Source of the DNA: Nicotiana tabacum
Taxonomy: Eukaryota > Streptophyta > Magnoliopsida > Solanales > Solanaceae
Assembly: GCF_000715075.1 (NCBI RefSeq)
Contig: NC_134103.1
Coordinates: forward strand, 74,897,519 to 74,961,518
DNA length: 64,000 nucleotides
Direction of reading: 5' to 3'
Below the pieces are notes generated by a model. It saw only the letters and a program-made list of their open reading frames with translations. It ran no database searches and was not told where the DNA came from. Position numbers and translations under genes: made by a program. Shown piece by piece: positions 24,437-34,543 of the stretch. How positions within the stretch are numbered: the first letter of the stretch is position 1; each line of letters starts with the position of its first letter.

Positions 24437-25121
24437 GTTTGACCAAAAAGTATAACTTTCGGCGAAACTATTTAATTTATGTAATAATGGGTTAAATCTA
24501 GTTAAAGATAATAACTCTAGATGCAAATCTTGAAAACGTGTGGGAGATGGGGACAAATCCCGTAAAGGGTTGATAACAATAAGTACAAAAATATTCTTAA
24601 AGTGTGAGCAATAATGGAGGTGTAACTAGCAATAAATAATAATAAATGGCATTTAAGTAAATAAGAGGAATGATTCACTCAATATTGGATGGATTGGACG
24701 AATATTTCTCCTGACAATATGAATGATAGATAGATCTAAGATTCACTTGATCAATTCTCCGATCTGGTGGAAAGATGTGGAATAATATGAGCAAAAATCT
24801 TGATAAAAAGGTGATCTTTGTATTTTTACAAGAGAGAGAATCTTCTTCTCAAAAGGGTTCTTATTGAATGAATACCCCCCCTCATCCAACACGCCCTAAT
24901 AGTACGAGTGCAGAGAATATTTACTAGAATATTCACTAAAATATTCTCTTTAATATCTTATTTCAAAAACTAGTCGTTGTTGTTCTGTCAACGATGCTCG
25001 ACCTCGGCCATTGTTGCCTTCTTTACCACGAATCTCGCTATCCCCTGGCCGACCTCGACTGATCCTTTCCTTAATGATGCATTACCCTAAATATTTTAGG
25101 GCAAATTTTAGCCTATATAGT
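24437..25121 (-). mobile_element. 5' LTR of the Tat element
   Basis: 685 bp, aligning with 11976-12655. Differences are mostly point changes, plus a block near 24890-24970 that differs by short indels, so insertion is not very recent. Confidence 0.85.
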
Positions 25122-25455
25122 ATCCATGAAGTAATGTACCAAAAATATGAAGAATAAATTTGCAATAATACAAAGAAAAATTAGGCTACGAGGTAAAATT
25201 ATTATATAAAAAGTTAGGATAAAGGATAAAATATTATTATTTAATAATAAGAACGGGCAAAATGAGAGAAAAAATTAAGGTAATGACACGGCCACACCAA
25301 ATCGATCGTTACATAAAGTGACACTTTTCGTTGTTACGTAACTAAGAATTTAATGATACGATACAATAAAATTTAAGTAACAATAAAAATAAATATTATA
25401 TTTAAAGTAACAATATGATAAAATACCACCGTTAACAACCATCCACCCAAGCTGT
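25122..25455 (+). mobile_element. Right half of the split TIR element
   Basis: It begins with the second copy of TCCATGAAGTAATGTA (25123-25138) and ends in a terminal repeat (about 25425-25455) that is the inverse of 11840-11870. No coding capacity. Confidence 0.6.
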
Positions 25456-25846
25456 AAGATTAAGATTGTAACGCGGATTTGTAACAAACCAATATCGTTT
25501 CCTTTGTACTGATTCTCTTATGATGATCAAAATAAAGACAGAAAAGTTACGAAAAAATGCCAAGGCAGCTGCCTTCTCATAACTCTTAGGCCAACATAAG
25601 GCTAGGTGAAAAATGAAACAAGCAAGAAAAAAAAACGAGAATCTGACCTGTGGTATATTGACTCTTTGCTGTGACATCCAAACAAATCCTAAACTCATTG
25701 AACTGTTGATAAATAGAGTAAACTTAATGCAAATGACGACACCAAGAAAATTTCAAAAAGAAAAGATAAAACAAATCGCTGCCTCTCCTTTTCATGTTGG
25801 ATATTTTGCTCTTTAACTCTTCCTAATATGTTTAGGCAAAATCAAG
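25456..25846. other. 3' flank of the amidotransferase gene
   Basis: These roughly 390 bp lie between the split MITE and the stop codon of the gene. They probably include its 3' UTR and polyadenylation region. I see no clear AATAAA in the gene's sense direction close to the stop, and no other gene. Confidence 0.5.
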
Positions 25847-27127
25847 TCATGTCCCCATGTTTCCACTTAATCCATCGTCCTTTTTCACTTTGTCCTTTGG
25901 CTGGACAGGATACTTCCCAGAAAAGCAAGCATAACAATATTTTGTAGAATCACTTCCTAACAACTTGTTCAAACTATCCAATGGCAAAAATGCTAAGGAA
26001 TCTGACCCTATAAACTTCCTAATTTCCTCCACATTCATCCTATTAGATATCAACTCCTCTGAATTAGGAGTATCCACTCCATAATAACAAGAAGCTATAA
26101 TTGGAGGGCTAGCAATCCTCATATGAACCTCCTTTGCTCCTGCCTCCTTTAACAATCTCACAATCTTAGACGACGTCGTCCCTCTCACTATCGAATCGTC
26201 CACAACAACGACTCTTTTCCCCTCCAACACCGCCCTAACAGGCGAAAGCTTAAGCTTCACCCCGAAATCTCTAATTTTTTGAGATGGCTCGATAAATGTC
26301 CTACCAACATAATGTGACCTTATTAAGCCTTGTTGAAATGGTACACCTGCTTTTTTAGCATATCCAAGTGCAGATACAACCCCTGAATCAGGCACTGCAA
26401 TCACAACATCACAATCCACGGGCGCTACAGTCGCAAGAATTTCCCCAAATGCACATCTAGACTCGTACACAGACCTACCAAACACAACAGAATTTGGTTG
26501 AGCAAAGTAAATATGCTCAAAAATGCAAGATTTTGGCTCAGGTTTAGGCACTAAAGAAAAAGATTGAACCCCTTGATCTTTATCTACTACCAATATCTCA
26601 CCAGGTAAAACTTCCCTTTCATATTTAGCCTCAATTAAATCCAATGCACATGTCTCGGAAGCGAAAACAATAGCACCATTTTTCCTCTTACCCATAACCA
26701 ATGGCCTAAACCCGTACGGATCTCTCACAGCAACCAACTTATCCTGAGTGGAAAACACCATAGAATAAGCTCCTTGTAACTTTTCACAAGCCTCAAGAAT
26801 CCTCAAAAGAAAAAGCTTTTTCTTTGATCTAGCAATAAGGTGAAGAACCACCTCAGTATCAGAACTAGTCTTGAAAATTGCCCCGTCTTCCTCAAGTTCA
26901 GCACGAAGAGCTAGGTAATTCACAAAATTGCCATTGTGGGCAACACCAACTGATCCAAATTTATAACTTGCAACGAAAGGCTGAACATTGTTTAACATTG
27001 AAGAACCAGCTGTGGAGTACCTTACGTGGCCTATTGCCATGTCACCGGGCAGTTGACTGAGATTTGACTCGTTGAAAACATCAGCCACCAATCCAACACC
27101 TGTAACAGTTGCCAGTATAGAAATTAG

Positions 27128-27199
<72 letters not shown>

Positions 27200-27921
27200 C
27201 GTGAATTCGTGCAGTAAAATTCTTGTCCACATCCACCATTAAAATTTTGACTTAGCACATACATATAGTAGTATAAAAATGTGTACGTTTATATTTGTAC
27301 AAAGTTATGTGTGTATATATTATAGACACACAGACACATGCACGTAAAGCTAAATAGTTTTTCTTTTTTCATATTGTAGAGCTAACATACATGCACATAG
27401 AGCTAAATAGTTTTCTTTTTAAAACTAAGTACTACACAATTGAGTGATGCAATGTTATACTGAATAGGCAGTGACTTAAAATATGTCTTTTTGACTTAAA
27501 ATTCTGAATCACCTGTAATGGTTTGAAGCACGTTATCCTGGACCGCAACAATGCCAGCGCCTTCTTGGCCGCGATGTTGAAGTGAGTGGAGGGCTAAATA
27601 GCATAGCCGAGAGGCTTCTGGATCACCATAGATGCCAACAACGCCACACTCTTCTCGGGGTTTATCGTCGTCGTCGAAGTAAGAAGCGAAAGAATGGTCA
27701 TCCGAAACGACGTCTTTTAAGGGATTTTTCGAAGAGGCTGCCGTTACAGCAATCTTGCGGGTGTTAGAGAAGAGGTGTTTGTAGGGTTTTGGGAGGGTTT
27801 TAGGGGCCAAAGAAAAGTACTTTTGAGATGGGGTTTCGGCAAAAGAGCGAAAGTGGTTGTCGTGATGCGATTGATGGGTGGTTGCAGCCGTGGCACCGGC
27901 GGCGGCAGCAGCGGCGGACAT
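25847..27921 (-). CDS. ASE: Amidophosphoribosyltransferase (glutamine PRPP amidotransferase), plastid, two exons
   Basis: This enzyme makes 5-phosphoribosylamine from PRPP and glutamine, the first committed step of purine synthesis, which in plants occurs in plastids. Exon 1 is 27921-27513 and exon 2 is 27099-25847. The intron (27512-27100) has GT-AG ends and joins within a Gly codon. The start is ATG 27921 (MSAAAAAAG); an open frame upstream begins only at TTG. The product is 553 residues, close to plant homologues. Residues 1 to about 85 look like a Ser/Ala/His-rich transit peptide. The Ntn-hydrolase nucleophile is Cys92 ([11 protein letters not shown]). Glutaminase motifs are [10 protein letters not shown] (about 160) and AHNGN (190). 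The PRPP site is [12 protein letters not shown] (433-444). Cys328, 474, 525 and 528 match the spacing of the 4Fe-4S ligands in the Bacillus enzyme. No frameshift or stop is seen, so it is probably functional. ASE is the Arabidopsis family symbol. Confidence 0.97.
27130..27195. repeat. (AT)33 microsatellite in the amidotransferase intron
   Basis: An uninterrupted AT repeat lies 30 bp from the 3' splice site. Read in frame it gives a spurious Tyr-Ile repeat. Confidence 0.98.
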
Positions 27922-28002
27922 GGGTGGCAAAAAGAATTGAAAGGACGCAAGAAAAATTGAAGACGGCTATGAATAGCCATTGAATGTGGGCTAGGTTATG
28001 GT

Positions 28003-28012
28003 CCTTTTATAT
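28003..28012 (-). promoter_or_regulatory. TATA box of the amidotransferase gene
   Basis: The minus strand reads ATATAAAAGG about 82-91 bp upstream of the ATG at 27921, the usual distance for a plant gene with a short leader. Confidence 0.7.
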
Positions 28013-28787
28013 GGAGAGTTTGTGTTCTAAGCAAAGTAGGATGTGGAGGAGATTTGGTGGCCCCCACCACAGAATCTTTATTTCGCTAAATTAAAACGTT
28101 AGATGGTACCCTCATAACAACTAAACTATCTGTATCACTAACACATGATGTAATTAGTTGTCAGTGATACTAATCCCATTTCAAACGAATGAAGGAATTA
28201 ATATTGCGTGCCAATGATCAAATCTTCTAATTTCGATCTCAATTAAAGCATCAACACGTTATCGTTTTAAAATTTTAAAATGCATCATAAGAAATTAGAG
28301 AAAATGTATAATTAAAATTATTAGTAATAATTAAAGGGTTTTAAAAAGATATAAAAATTCGCACTCAATGTTTACACCAAACCAAACAATAGATGTATGA
28401 GATGCATTTTGCACATGAACTTCAAGTTTTTAACCATAGTTATTGTATAAACATATTTATCTTTTTTTCTATGAGATGCATTTTGCACACCTCTCTTAAG
28501 CCAAGAAACATATTTATCTTTTTTTCTACTTTTTTTGAGTTTTTCATTAATTATTAATTTTTATTTATATTATATTAAAAATTCAGCCTGATTCTCAATC
28601 CCGCTATTAAAGGTTTAAGCTGAACGGACTCCATAATTTACTGAAGTTTATAGCCAAAAATAGGATAAAGAATTAAGTAAATTTATATGAAATTTTTTCA
28701 TCAATTGTAATAGTAATATATTCTTTGAAAAGTCCGGTAATGACTTGAAATTCAATTGATAAAGAAATATTTTTCAGCAATTATAAT
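28013..28787. other. Upstream region of the amidotransferase gene
   Basis: AT-rich sequence with no open frame of note. A block at about 28486-28550 (CTCTTAAGCCAAGAAACATA and following) is repeated at 34133-34187. Confidence 0.5.
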
Positions 28788-29375
28788 ACTACATTAAAAG
28801 CACGAAGGTCTTTAGTAAAATGTCGTTCGCCTTTTTTACCCTTTAAAAACATATTTCACATTGGATACAATTGTAATTTAAGTTACTTTCGTAATATTTA
28901 GTAATTTGAAATCAACTAAATTTTGGGTATTTATAAATTTTTCTTTATTTAAAAAAGTAACTAACACCAAAAATGGAAAAACCAAAGTTGGAATATGCGC
29001 CTAGAGTTCTTTTAGGTTTAGAAATCTTTATTCTTTGACATAGAATTATATAATATTCAAAGAGTGACACTAAATCAGGGTAGAAAACAAAATTTCATAT
29101 ATTTAGAAATTAGATCTCCATGACGTTTAGAAGTTTTTGTCCAAATATAACCATAAATATAACCATTAATCTGTTATGTAAAAGAATTAATTGAAAGAGA
29201 ATGAATACATAGAAAACTATAGAAATAAAGTCAGTAGTCCTTTTCTTTTTTTATTTGAGCTATTCACATTTTTAGGAAAATAACCTAAATTACAATTTTG
29301 TCAATGTGAACTTTATTTTTAAAGGGTATAAAAATCGAACACATTTCGCTAAGAGTTTTCGTACTTTTAATATAG
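28788..29375. mobile_element. MITE-like element with about 100-bp inverted repeats
   Basis: The left arm (28788-28885, ACTACATTAAAAGCACGAAG...) is the imperfect inverse of the right arm (29278-29375, ending CTTTTAATATAGT). Both contain TTTAGTAAAATG/CTTAGCGAAATG and an AATTGTAATTTA block. The middle is AT-rich and non-coding. I found no convincing TSD, so the superfamily is open. Confidence 0.65.
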
Positions 29376-30154
29376 TCTATAGCTCTATAGATTATATATA
29401 AATTGTTTGCAAATATGATTGTCACCATTGTCAATGGAACATCGAGGCCGATTAACTATTTTCTAGAGGTAATTCTTCTTTAATCTTTGAGTTGTAATAA
29501 TCAAGTAGATTGGAGCTTTGTATAGTCAATGAACATAATATTTCTAAATTATATTCAATTGGACAAAAGAAGCTACTTTATAATTTATCGCGCCTTTCCA
29601 TGCTATGATTTAATCCATATTAATTCTGATGCAAAGAACAAATTATAACTATTTGCCGCATGAATAAGCCAATAGTATGCCATGTTCAGTTTCCCTTAAG
29701 GAATATTTATTTTTTTCTAAATCTTTTTATAGATTTGAGTGTGAGAATTTTTACAATTATCAATGCTTCAACTAATATTCCATCTTCAACATGTATTTAC
29801 TCCTTCAACATACAATCTAAGTTTCTTCTTCTTTTCTCTAATGAACTTTTATCTAAATGAGCAACATTAATGATATACTTTAGACACTATATTGTATTGG
29901 TAGGATTTTCAATTATAGGGATTTTTTTGCTATATTTACAAGTTAAATATCAATTTTTTATTGTTCCAACTTTTTATGTTAGAGGTTAAATAAAAAGATG
30001 AGTTCGAGTCGCTCTAATATAGTAATTATGATAATATACTTATTGTTCACTTTTATATTTAAGAAATAATTCAGACTAATTTTAAATTTGTGATATCTAA
30101 TCTTATTTTAATTTTATTAATTTTAAATATAAATTTTACAATAATCGCTAGACA
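29376..30154. other. AT-rich spacer
   Basis: No coding frame that I trust, no RNA gene and no clear repeat ends. The 66-codon frame at 29660-29860 is Phe/Ile-rich and looks random. Confidence 0.5.
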
Positions 30155-30157
30155 ACA

Positions 30158-30295
30158 TGTGCGAAGGCTCTTAGCGAAATATCGTTCGCCTTTTTTACCC
30201 TTAAAAATAAATTTGACATTGGACAAAATTGTATTTTAAATTATTTTTCTATTATTTAGGACTTTAAAATTAAGTAAAATTTTAGTTATTAAATC
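30158..30295 (+). repeat. Single arm related to the 28788-29375 MITE
   Basis: GCGAAGGCTCTTAGCGAAAT, then TCGTTCGCCTTTTTTACCC and an AAAATTGTATTTTAAATTA stretch, match the arms at 28804-28885 and 29280-29360. No opposite arm is evident nearby, so it may be a fragment. Confidence 0.55.
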
Positions 30296-30882
30296 TTTCC
30301 TAATATTTAGAATTTTAAAATCAATTCAAATTTTTCCTTTTCTATATACACCTAAAATATTGATGTTGAACTTTTGAACGAATTACTGTGTTTGTCTTAA
30401 AGTTAGCTTCCTCATACATTAGGTACCATATTTTGGAAAGAAAAAAAGATTTCAATTCCCTTTCTCTCATCATTCACTTTTAAGTTGGTTGTTATCAGAA
30501 ACTATTATATTTGGTCTGGCTCAATCATCGTATCAACAAAAGTGACCTTGAAATATTGACAAACTTTTATGCAAAAGCTAAATTATTTCTTCTACTACAA
30601 TTTCGCTTGAATAATAACTCCGAATAATCAGATAAATTAATACGACTTATAATTCCAAATTCATTTAATTCCAATTTCTCTTGGAATAACATTGAGAATT
30701 TTGCCTTAAATTTAGGAGTTAGAAATCAAAATCAAAATATAAAAAAGAATCAGTTATAGTATTAATAATGAAATTGGTTAAAATGCAAACTTTAAGAATA
30801 AAGATGAAATAATAGAAGACAAAATGTATTCATAAAGAGATGTTAGGTGAGAAAGAGTTTAACATATTTGTATATCATATTA
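30296..30882. other. AT-rich spacer left of the Stowaway-like MITE
   Basis: I see nothing here that can be annotated. Confidence 0.4.
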
Positions 30883-31744
30883 CTCCCTTTATTTTAATTT
30901 AGATGATACATTTCGCTTATTGAGAATCAATTTAACTAAAATTTGAAGCTAAATTAGATTAGTTCAACTTAGTATTTTAAAATCAAAATTTAAATATTCA
31001 AAAACTATAGGAGAAATACTATAAGTTATAATTTTTCTCATGCCAATATGATAAAAAAAAAGATATTTTAAAATATTGGTCAAACGTCACTGTAACGATC
31101 CGGCCAGTCGTTTTGAGAGTTATAGCCCTGATCCCCTATTTACTGCTTTTCCCGTATCTTTTTCTGCTTATGTGACTTACCGGGAGGTTGTTGTTGCGAT
31201 TTCGGAGTGAATTGGGACACTTAGTCCCTAAACGGAAGCTTAAGTCTTAGGATTTTGACCGTAGTCGGGACTGTGTAAAGACGACTCCGGAATGTAGTTT
31301 CTCGATTCCGTTAGCTCCGTTGGGTGATTTTGGACTTAGGGGCATTTCCGATTTGTGTTTTGGAGGCATGTAGCTGATTTAAGCTTGAATTGGCGAAAGT
31401 CAAATTTTTGAAGATTTTGACCGGTAGTGGAATTTTTGATATCGGGGTCGGATTCCGATTCCAGAAGTTGGAGTAGGTCCGTAATGTCGATTATGACTTG
31501 TGTGTAAAATTTTAGGTCAATCGGACATGATTTGATAGGTTTCGGCATCGGTGGTAGAAATTTAAAGTTTCAAGTTCATTAAGTTTGAATCGGAGGGTGA
31601 TTCATATTTTTAGCGTCGTTTGATGTGATTTGAGGGCTCGACAAAGTTTGTATGGTGTTTTAGGGCTTGCTTGTATGTTTGGTTGAGGTCTCGGAGGACT
31701 CGGGTGGATTCCGGATGGCTAACGGATCGAAAAAGGGACTTGGT

Positions 31745-32085
31745 GCATGGCTGAAGCAGGACTATGTTGGTGTAACCGCACCTGCAGAGCTTTGATTACA
31801 GGTACGAGCTCGCAGGTGCGGGCCAGGTTGAGCAGATGCGAAGGTTTGGACTGGGGGCTATAGAGCGCAGATGCAGAGGGTGTTCTGCAGGTGCAAACTT
31901 GCACCTGCGCTTGGGGGGTCGCAGAAGCGGACGCAGGAGTTTGAGGCTGGTCCGCAGAAGCGGGTTTTGTTCCGCAGAAGCGCGCCCACAGAAGCGGTTG
32001 GGCAGCTTAGTAGCCTCCACAGATGCGAAGTCCAAACCGCAAAAGCGGTGCCGCAAAAGCGAATAATGCGACCGCAGAAGCGAGA
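31745..32085 (+). repeat. Dyad array, CGCAGAAGCGG / GCAGGTGC word family
   Basis: Alternating CGCAGAAGCGG, GCAGGTGCGG and GCAGATGC words, starting about 654 bp from the LTR start. Arg/Cys-rich open frames across it are by-products of the repeats. Confidence 0.85.
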
Positions 32086-32677
32086 AGCCTGGGCATTGTT
32101 TAAAATCGAAGGGCTTCACGATTTTTGTCATTTTTGGACTTTGCAAACTTGGTTTAGGGCGATTTTTGAGAGCAGTTTCGAGGGATTTCTTGAGGTAAGT
32201 CCCTTGTACTTATATTTGATCAATAATCTTGCTTCTCCATTTATTTTTCCAACTAGTTAGTGTGTATTTAAGGTGGAAATTGGGAGTTGGAGGTTAGGGA
32301 TTTGGTGAGTTGATTTGAGGAATTGAGTGGCGATTTGGTATCGGATTTTGGTAATTTTAGTATGGGTGAGCTTGTGAGTGAATGGGTGTTCATATTTTGT
32401 GACTTTTACCCGATTCCGAGACGTGGGCCCCGGTCGACTTTTTGGGGCGATTTTCTAAATTCTTGCTTTAGCTTTGATTTCATAAATTAGATTAATTTTT
32501 TATAGTTGTATTTATGGTATGTAATTGATTTTGGCTAGATTTGGGCCATTCAGAGTCGGATATTCATGAAAAAGGCATTGTTATCGATTGATTGAGCTTG
32601 GTTCGAGGTAAGTGACTTGCCTAACCTTGTGTGGGAGAAATTTCCTTAGGATTTGGTACTGTTATGATATGTGAGCG

Positions 32678-32709
32678 CCATGTACGTGAGGTGACGAGTA
32701 TGTACACGG
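32678..32709 (+). other. LTR hairpin, loop AGGTGACGAG
   Basis: CCATGTACGTG (32678-32688) pairs with TATGTACACGG (32699-32709) with one mismatch and two G-U pairs, around the 10-nt loop AGGTGACGAG. It starts 70 nt after the GTAAGT-like site at 32608. Confidence 0.65.
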
Positions 32710-32982
32710 TCTATTTATTGTAAAACCTGATTTATTTTACCGAATAGCAACCTATTTTTCCTTTAATTTGACTTATATCGTTTAAATGAGTATTAGTTTA
32801 TTTTCATTCTTAATTAAGCTATTGTAATTATCCTGTTTAGTCTAATATCGCTTGTCTATGTGCTTTAACTGCTTATTTGAACTCTGTGAAGCATGCCTAG
32901 TTGATTTTCTATTTTTCATTGTTATATATCAGTATAAATGTAGAAATTTTGCTGTTAACTCTTGTATTTATCGGTTTGAGAT

Positions 32983-33320
32983 GTGTGTTTACTTTTGAGA
33001 CTACGAGGCGGTTTCTCGGGAGTTCTCCCTGCACATTTACTTTTGAGACTACGAGACAGTTCCTCGGGAGTTCTCCATGCACATTTACTTTTAAGACTAC
33101 GAGGTGGTTCCTCGGGAGTTCTCCCTACACATTTACTTTTTAGACTACGAGGTGGTTTCTCGGGAGTTCTCCCTGCATATTTACTTTTGAGACTACGAGG
33201 CGGTACCTTGGGAGTTCTCCTGTATATTTACTTTTGAGACTATGAGGCGGTTCCTCGGGAGTTCTCCCTGTATATTTATTTTGGGACTACGAGACGGTAT
33301 CTCGGGAGATCCCCTGTTGT
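32983..33320 (+). repeat. Minisatellite, about 47 bp x 7, in the solo LTR
   Basis: Seven units carry TTTACTTTTGAGACTACGAG, a GCGGTTCCTCGGGAGTTCTC core and CCTGCACA. The last unit is the most diverged. Each unit can fold through GAG...CTC pairs (CTACGAGG and CCTCGGGAG). The long open frames over it reflect the repeat period. Confidence 0.9.
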
Positions 33321-33921
33321 TTACCCCTGTGTGTTGTACTGTTGCCTTGCTGTGTTTCCTTTTGTTAAATTCTAGTCTCTTATTATATTGTATATTCTCC
33401 TGCCTTATTTATTATTTACTAGTGGGCCTGACCTGATCTTGTCACTACTCTACCGAGGTTAGGCTTGGCACTTACTGGGTACCGTTGTGGTGTACTCATG
33501 CTACTCTTCTACACATGTTTTGTGTGCAGATCCAGGTACTTCTTATCAGCTCCGCTACTAGCTGAGAGTGCTTGCTGCTGTACGAAGACTTCAAGGTATA
33601 TCTGCCGCGTCCGTAGACCTCGGAGTCCCCCTCTATTCTCTCCTATGTCCTCTACTTTCCGTATTTCTTTTATTAGGCTCTAGTGTATAGAGTTTCTAGT
33701 TTCCTTTTGTAGCTTGTGACTTATGATGTTTCGGGTTTTGGGAAGACTGTGTATTTATAGAGTATTGGTTATTGTACATGTTGAGCGGCATTGTTACTAG
33801 TTACTCAGTTATCCACTAGGTGCCGTCACGACGTTATACAGAGGGAGTTTGGGCCGTGATAGTCACACAGTTTGACTCTCGATAAACGAAATATTTCATC
33901 TAAATTAAAATAAAGGTAGTA

Positions 33922-34050
33922 TAAGATATGTATAATTATAAAATAGTACAACTAATTTAACTAAATTCATCATCTTATGCATATTCAAAAGATTGAATAA
34001 AACATGTAATTATTTTTTTCATTTAAAAAAATATTACATTATATCTTAAC

Positions 34051-34101
<51 letters not shown>

Positions 34102-34192
34102 GGAGAGTAGTAGGAAAGTGAAATGGCACCCCTCTTAAGCCAAGAAACATATTTATTTTTTGCTACTTTTTTTTTGAGTTTTTCATTATTCA
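33922..34192. other. AT-rich spacer with (GT)n(AT)n microsatellite
   Basis: A GT/AT compound microsatellite occupies about 34055-34101. At 34133-34187 a block repeats 28486-28550. That similarity stops just before CACTA at 34193. Confidence 0.75.
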
Positions 34193-34543
34193 CACTACTT
34201 GAAACATAGTAGTTTCCCACGGAAAAAGTTTTAGTGGAAATTCTCACCGAAATTCAATGGGAAAAATGAAATTTCTTTTCCATGAAAAAACAATAAAATG
34301 CGCGTAATTTAGTTCCCTTTGATTTTGTGGGAAAAGTCATTAAAAAAATAATTATATAAAGCTAAAACAATTTCCAAGGGAAAACAATGGGAAAATAAAA
34401 AAAATATTTTTTAAATATTCCCACAGATTCCGTGTGAACGAAATTTTTTGATTTTTGTATTTTATGAAAAAGTTTTCCCACAGAGATTTCCCAGGGAAGT
34501 AGTGGGAAAGTTTTACCAATTTTTCACCTCACTCCATTCTGAG

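Larger units (their letters stand above)
11976..25121 (-). mobile_element. Tat-lineage Ty3/gypsy retrotransposon, about 13.1 kb including a nested solo LTR
   Basis: This element has two LTRs of 680-685 bp, a TGGCGCC-type primer-binding site, and gag, protease, reverse transcriptase, RNase H and integrase in that order on the minus strand. Between integrase and the 3' LTR it has a tandem repeat and a large ORF region in antisense. An antisense ORF and tandem repeats in a long 3' region are known traits of plant Tat elements (Grande, Retand and Ogre relatives). All ORFs are broken, so it is not autonomous now. A solo LTR of another family interrupts the reverse transcriptase. Confidence 0.85.
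31091..33861 (+). mobile_element. Solo LTR (2.77 kb), Ty3/gypsy
   Basis: It starts TGTAACGATCCGGCCAG and ends GGGCCGTGATA (the last bases TGACA mutated to TGATA). The 5-bp TSD GTCAC is at 31086-31090 and 33862-33866. There is no internal region or second LTR. It has the usual layout: array (31745-32085), CTGGGCA plus a weak TATA-like TTTAAAA (32090-32105), GGTAAGT at 32193 and 32607, hairpin (32678-32709), minisatellite (32983-33320), and a GTGCAGATCCAGG acceptor-like site near 33526. Confidence 0.95.
30883..33919. mobile_element. Stowaway-like MITE (261 bp) split by a solo LTR
   Basis: The left end reads CTCCCTTTATTTTAATTTAG and continues to ATTTCGCTTATTGAG. The right end, inverted, reads CTACCTTTATTTTAATTTAG and continues to ATTTCGTTTATCGAG. 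That is a TIR of about 50 bp flanked by TA on both sides (30881-30882 and 33920-33921), as expected for Tc1/mariner-type Stowaway MITEs. Without the LTR the element is about 261 bp. Confidence 0.85.

Noticed and set aside
25847..27232. Frame starting with a Tyr-Ile repeat as the true start of the amidotransferase
   Set aside because: The Tyr-Ile part is the intronic AT microsatellite. Exon 1 at 27921-27513 supplies the transit peptide, the nucleophile Cys and exact splice sites.
27922..27930. TTG start nine bases upstream of the amidotransferase ATG
   Set aside because: Plant nuclear genes use ATG. MSAAAA at 27921 is the first in-frame ATG I see.
31836..32260. Long Arg/Cys-rich open frames over the dyad array
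   Set aside because: The frames follow the CGCAGAAGCGG repeats, have no homology I recognise, and occur on both strands in several frames.
32901..33237. Repeat protein encoded by the minisatellite
   Set aside because: Two frames are open equally because of the 47-bp unit. It lies in a solo LTR and stops within neighbouring units.
34023..34247. Small frame with Thr-His repeats
   Set aside because: It is the GT microsatellite read in frame.
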